Below are positions 6,425 to 8,536 of a stretch of DNA of 8,536 bases, piece by piece. How positions within the stretch are numbered: the first letter of the stretch is position 1; each line of letters begins with the position of its first letter. The notes beneath the pieces were generated by a model, which saw only the letters and a program-made list of their open reading frames with translations, was not told the DNA's origin and did no database searches. The DNA comes from Actinomycetes bacterium. GTDB lineage: Bacteria > Actinomycetota > Thermoleophilia > Gaiellales > Gaiellaceae. The translations under genes were made by a program, and so were the position numbers. The DNA is taken from NCBI GenBank assembly GCA_030624785.1, contig JAUXJK010000070.1, forward strand, positions 1 to 8,536. Reading direction: 5' to 3'.

Positions 6425-7957
6425 GTGCCGAGCAGCGGAAAGCCCTATCGGATTCATCGAGGCGGGCGTTTTAGACGACCGCGGCGCCGCATTCAGTCTG
6501 CGGACGACGTACGCGTCACTCGACCCTCGCAAGACGCCGGGAAGCAACCCGGTGACGTTGGCGACGTCGCGGCTGGGTTCATGGTGCTTGGAGAGCCGTC
6601 CACAGAGGAGCCTGACGCACTGATCGGCAGCGGCTGGGCCACGAGCAGCGAACCTGCGAACGGGGAGCCAGGAGGTGGTGACCCAGGCGAAGCGGCACAC
6701 CCAGTTGAGCCGAGCGCCGATCTCTACGCCCCGCCGGGACCCCGCGATGCCGAATCGGGCTATGCGATTCTCGAGCCGCCGCCGGCAGATGCGCGGGCTG
6801 TGGAGCCGCTACCTCCTTCGCTCGAATCCTCGCCCGGTGTCCCACCACGCCGACCCGGCCGAGGGCCAGTCGAGGAGAAGCCCAAGAAACGCCGACGAGT
6901 CGGGCGCTTCTTGTGGTCTCTCACGAAGTGGATCCTCGGGCTTGCACTTGTGGGAGCTATTGCGATCGTCGCGTGGAGCATCGTCAGCTTTTTTGTCATC
7001 CGGGGCGGCGTCAACGACGCCAACGAGAGAATCGGTGCGGCAGCGCTCGCGGCACTCGCAGAGGCGCCTGGCTCGGCTCTAACTACGCCGCACACCATCC
7101 TGTTCCTCGGAGTCGACACCGGCGGCGAGCGAACTGATACGGGGCGGGCCGACTCGATCGTCCTGATGCGTACCGATCCCGACAACCACCAAATATCGCT
7201 TCTTGCGGTTCCTCGTGACCTTCGCGTCGAAATACCTGGCCACGGCCTCGACAAGATCAACGCGGCGTATGCCCTGGGTGGTACGGCCCTGATGATCGAG
7301 ACGGTCGAGAATCTCACGCGTACCCCGATCCACCACGCCGCCCTGATTGACTTCGACTCGTTCCCCGAGGTGATCGACGCCGTCGGAGGTGTCACGATCG
7401 ATGTCCCGACCCCGATTGTCTCGAACCGTTTTGACTGTCCGTTTCCGTCAAGGATCCGGTGCGAATCGTGGGACGGATGGAAGTTCTCGCCGGGAACGCA
7501 GACCATGGACGGCAAGCGTGCGCTTATCTACTCGCGCGTGCGTGAGAACCGCCTGGATGAATCCGAATCGGACATCACCCGCGGCGGGCGTCAGCAGGCC
7601 GTGATTCGTGCAACCGCCGACCAACTCGTCAGTCTCAGAACATTCGCGAGGCTGCCATTCGTAGGTCGCGACGTGACGCGGCCGCTGACGACCGATCTGA
7701 CAACGAGCGAGCTGTTTGAGCTCGCATGGGTCAAGGCCCGCGCCCAGGACGACAGGATGGTTCAGTGCCGACTGGGCGGCACTCCGTCCCGGGTTGATGG
7801 CGTTGCCTATCTCGTGGGCACCGCCCGGAATCCGGTAGTCGTGAACATGTTCCTCGGTCGAGCAACACCCAGAAAGCCTCAGGCCAGCGGAGGTCGCTTC
7901 GCGCCCGGTTGTCCGGTCACCGGCGCAGAACCAGCCGCCAACAACGAGTCGGGCTAG
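6425..7957 (+). CDS. LytR-CpsA-Psr (LCP) family cell wall glycopolymer ligase
   Basis: LCP proteins move undecaprenyl-linked glycopolymers (teichoic acids, capsules, arabinogalactan-type chains) onto peptidoglycan outside the membrane. The 510-residue protein has a ~160-residue, Pro/Glu/Gly-rich, presumably cytosolic N-terminus with a basic stretch (KKRRR) just before one membrane helix (about 169-192). The LCP domain starts near 224: TILFLGVDTG, the R-A-D triplet (241-243), VPRDLRVEIP (262-271), DKINAAYALGG (276-286), VGGVTIDV, and ALIYSRVREN (Arg371, Arg373). Asp383, Arg386 and RQQ (389-391) follow. These include the arginines and aspartates that bind the polyprenyl pyrophosphate and metal. 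A Cys pair sits in FDCPFPSRIRC. The GTG at 6425 is preferred because KPYRIHRGGR near the start resembles LCP N-termini I recall from related actinobacteria; an in-frame ATG at 6581 is the alternative. No strong Shine-Dalgarno is seen. The polymer transferred cannot be inferred. Confidence 0.92.
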   Translation: MPSSGKPYRIHRGGRFRRPRRRIQSADDVRVTRPSQDAGKQPGDVGDVAAGFMVLGEPSTEEPDALIGSGWATSSEPANGEPGGGDPGEAAHPVEPSADLYAPPGPRDAESGYAILEPPPADARAVEPLPPSLESSPGVPPRRPGRGPVEEKPKKRRRVGRFLWSLTKWILGLALVGAIAIVAWSIVSFFVIRGGVNDANERIGAAALAALAEAPGSALTTPHTILFLGVDTGGERTDTGRADSIVLMRTDPDNHQISLLAVPRDLRVEIPGHGLDKINAAYALGGTALMIETVENLTRTPIHHAALIDFDSFPEVIDAVGGVTIDVPTPIVSNRFDCPFPSRIRCESWDGWKFSPGTQTMDGKRALIYSRVRENRLDESESDITRGGRQQAVIRATADQLVSLRTFARLPFVGRDVTRPLTTDLTTSELFELAWVKARAQDDRMVQCRLGGTPSRVDGVAYLVGTARNPVVVNMFLGRATPRKPQASGGRFAPGCPVTGAEPAANNESG

Positions 7958-7967
7958 TCAGCTAGCC
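7952..7967. terminator. palindrome holding both convergent stop codons
   Basis: GGCTAG (7952-7957) and CTAGCC (7962-7967) form a perfect six-pair inverted repeat around the loop TCAG. The TAG of the LCP gene (7955-7957) and the TAG of the FAH gene (7964-7962, minus strand) are the inner ends of the two arms. A T-tract is absent on both sides, so a bidirectional terminator is possible but unproven. The intergenic gap is only 4 bp. Confidence 0.4.
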
Positions 7968-8536
7968 GGATACGCAGGTGTTGCGCATCGAGCCGAGGCC
8001 CTCGATCTCGGTGCCGACAACGATGCCGGACTCGAGGTACCGCGGTGGGTCCATTGCCATTCCAACCCCGCTGGGCGTGCCCGTGAAGATGAGATCGCCC
8101 ACCTTGAGCGTGGCGTACCGCGTCAGCCATTCGATGATCTCGGGAATCGAGAAAATAAAGTCGCTGGTACGGGAGTCTTGAACAGTCTCACCGTTGATTG
8201 AGCATCTGATCCGGAGATCTTCTCGGTCGTCAAGCTCATCGAGTGTGACGACATAGGGACCGAGCGGGGCAAACGAGTCGTAAGACTTTCCAAAGGTGAA
8301 CTGCTTCACGCCGCGGAACTGTTCTTCGCGATCAGAGACATCCTGGCCGCATACGAACCCCGCCACGTGATCCCACGCCGCGCTGGCGCTTATTTGAGCT
8401 CCCGACTTACCGATCACCGCGACAAGCTCCGCCTCCCAGTCGATCTGTTTCGTTGCTGCGGGGACGACGATCTCGTCGTTTGGGCCACAGATCGCGTTCG
8501 GAAACTTCGCGAACACCACGGGTTCGTCAGGAATCG
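7962..8536 (-). CDS. fumarylacetoacetate hydrolase (FAH) family protein, C-terminal part
   Basis: FAH-family enzymes are metal-dependent hydrolases, isomerases or decarboxylases of diketo acids from aromatic or sugar breakdown. About 191 residues are visible and the start lies beyond the right edge: the frame reads IPDEPVVFAKFPNA without a break to the last base, so the GTG at 8519 is internal. Visible motifs in order are the metal ligands in DWEAEL (two Glu, 8427-8435) and GQDVSDRE (Asp near 8341). FGKSYDSFAPLGPYVVT, NGETVQDSRTSDFIF, DLIFTGTPSGVG and a final EIEGLGSMRN follow. This full set suggests an active enzyme. Candidate activities are acylpyruvase, fumarylpyruvate hydrolase, 2-hydroxyhepta-2,4-dienedioate isomerase or oxaloacetate decarboxylase; nothing nearby decides. 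It converges on the LCP gene and is not obviously related to it. Confidence 0.9.
   Translation of the reverse strand, partial: IPDEPVVFAKFPNAICGPNDEIVVPAATKQIDWEAELVAVIGKSGAQISASAAWDHVAGFVCGQDVSDREEQFRGVKQFTFGKSYDSFAPLGPYVVTLDELDDREDLRIRCSINGETVQDSRTSDFIFSIPEIIEWLTRYATLKVGDLIFTGTPSGVGMAMDPPRYLESGIVVGTEIEGLGSMRNTCVSG

Noticed and set aside
7962..8519. Complete 185-residue FAH protein starting at GTG 8519
   Set aside because: The frame stays open upstream to the window edge with conserved FAH sequence (IPDEP before VVFAKFP), so the gene is partial and the GTG is an internal Val codon.
1..8536. tRNA or rRNA genes, CRISPR arrays, insertion sequences, toxin-antitoxin or defence genes
   Set aside because: I looked on both strands and in all gaps. 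Nothing resembled a cloverleaf, a regular repeat-spacer pattern, a transposase or a defence domain; almost every base is in a recognised core gene.

Overview
The window is GC-rich, with almost no intergenic space and frequent GTG/TTG starts. It looks like a chromosomal housekeeping segment from a high-GC actinobacterium. The support for this is the metG-tatD-rsmA-ispE gene string, the KFSSS form of the MetG signature, and an LCP wall ligase with an internal cysteine pair. From memory, the LCP N-terminus and the M23 style resemble Thermoleophilia (Gaiellales/Solirubrobacterales). That class assignment is a guess; the phylum is more secure.

Layout. Positions 1-5371 (minus strand, transcribed from high to low coordinates) hold a compact operon: secreted, membrane-anchored M23 peptidase-like protein, then metG, tatD, rsmA and the start of ispE, which runs off the left edge. 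From metG onward each stop overlaps the next start by 4 nt (GTGA, TTGA, ATGA). Positions 5372-5546 are the leader of this operon. They hold a good ribosome binding site, a strong hairpin, a pair of GTCACA repeats and a terminator-like hairpin just after rsmI. Positions 5547-6359 are rsmI (minus). Positions 6360-6424 are a short divergent intergenic region with repeated GTGGC/GCCAC blocks. Positions 6425-7957 (plus) are an LCP-family cell wall ligase. Positions 7962-8536 (minus) are the 3' part of an FAH-family enzyme that runs off the right edge and converges on the LCP gene.

How the genes fit together. rsmI and rsmA methylate 16S rRNA, metG charges tRNA-Met, tatD is a nuclease-like metalloenzyme and ispE belongs to the MEP isoprenoid pathway, which supplies undecaprenyl carrier lipid. 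The M23 protein and the LCP ligase both act at the cell envelope. The locus therefore joins translation and rRNA maturation genes to wall remodelling, much as rpfB sits between tatD and rsmA in mycobacteria and streptomycetes. Here rpfB is absent and an M23 protein heads the operon.

I found no mobile element, CRISPR array, tRNA or rRNA, and no clear sign of a new system. The least ordinary gene is the M23 protein: one catalytic histidine is replaced, it has a very long disordered linker, and it has a second membrane anchor with a basic tail. The most testable regulatory points are the GTCACA pair and hairpin in its leader.
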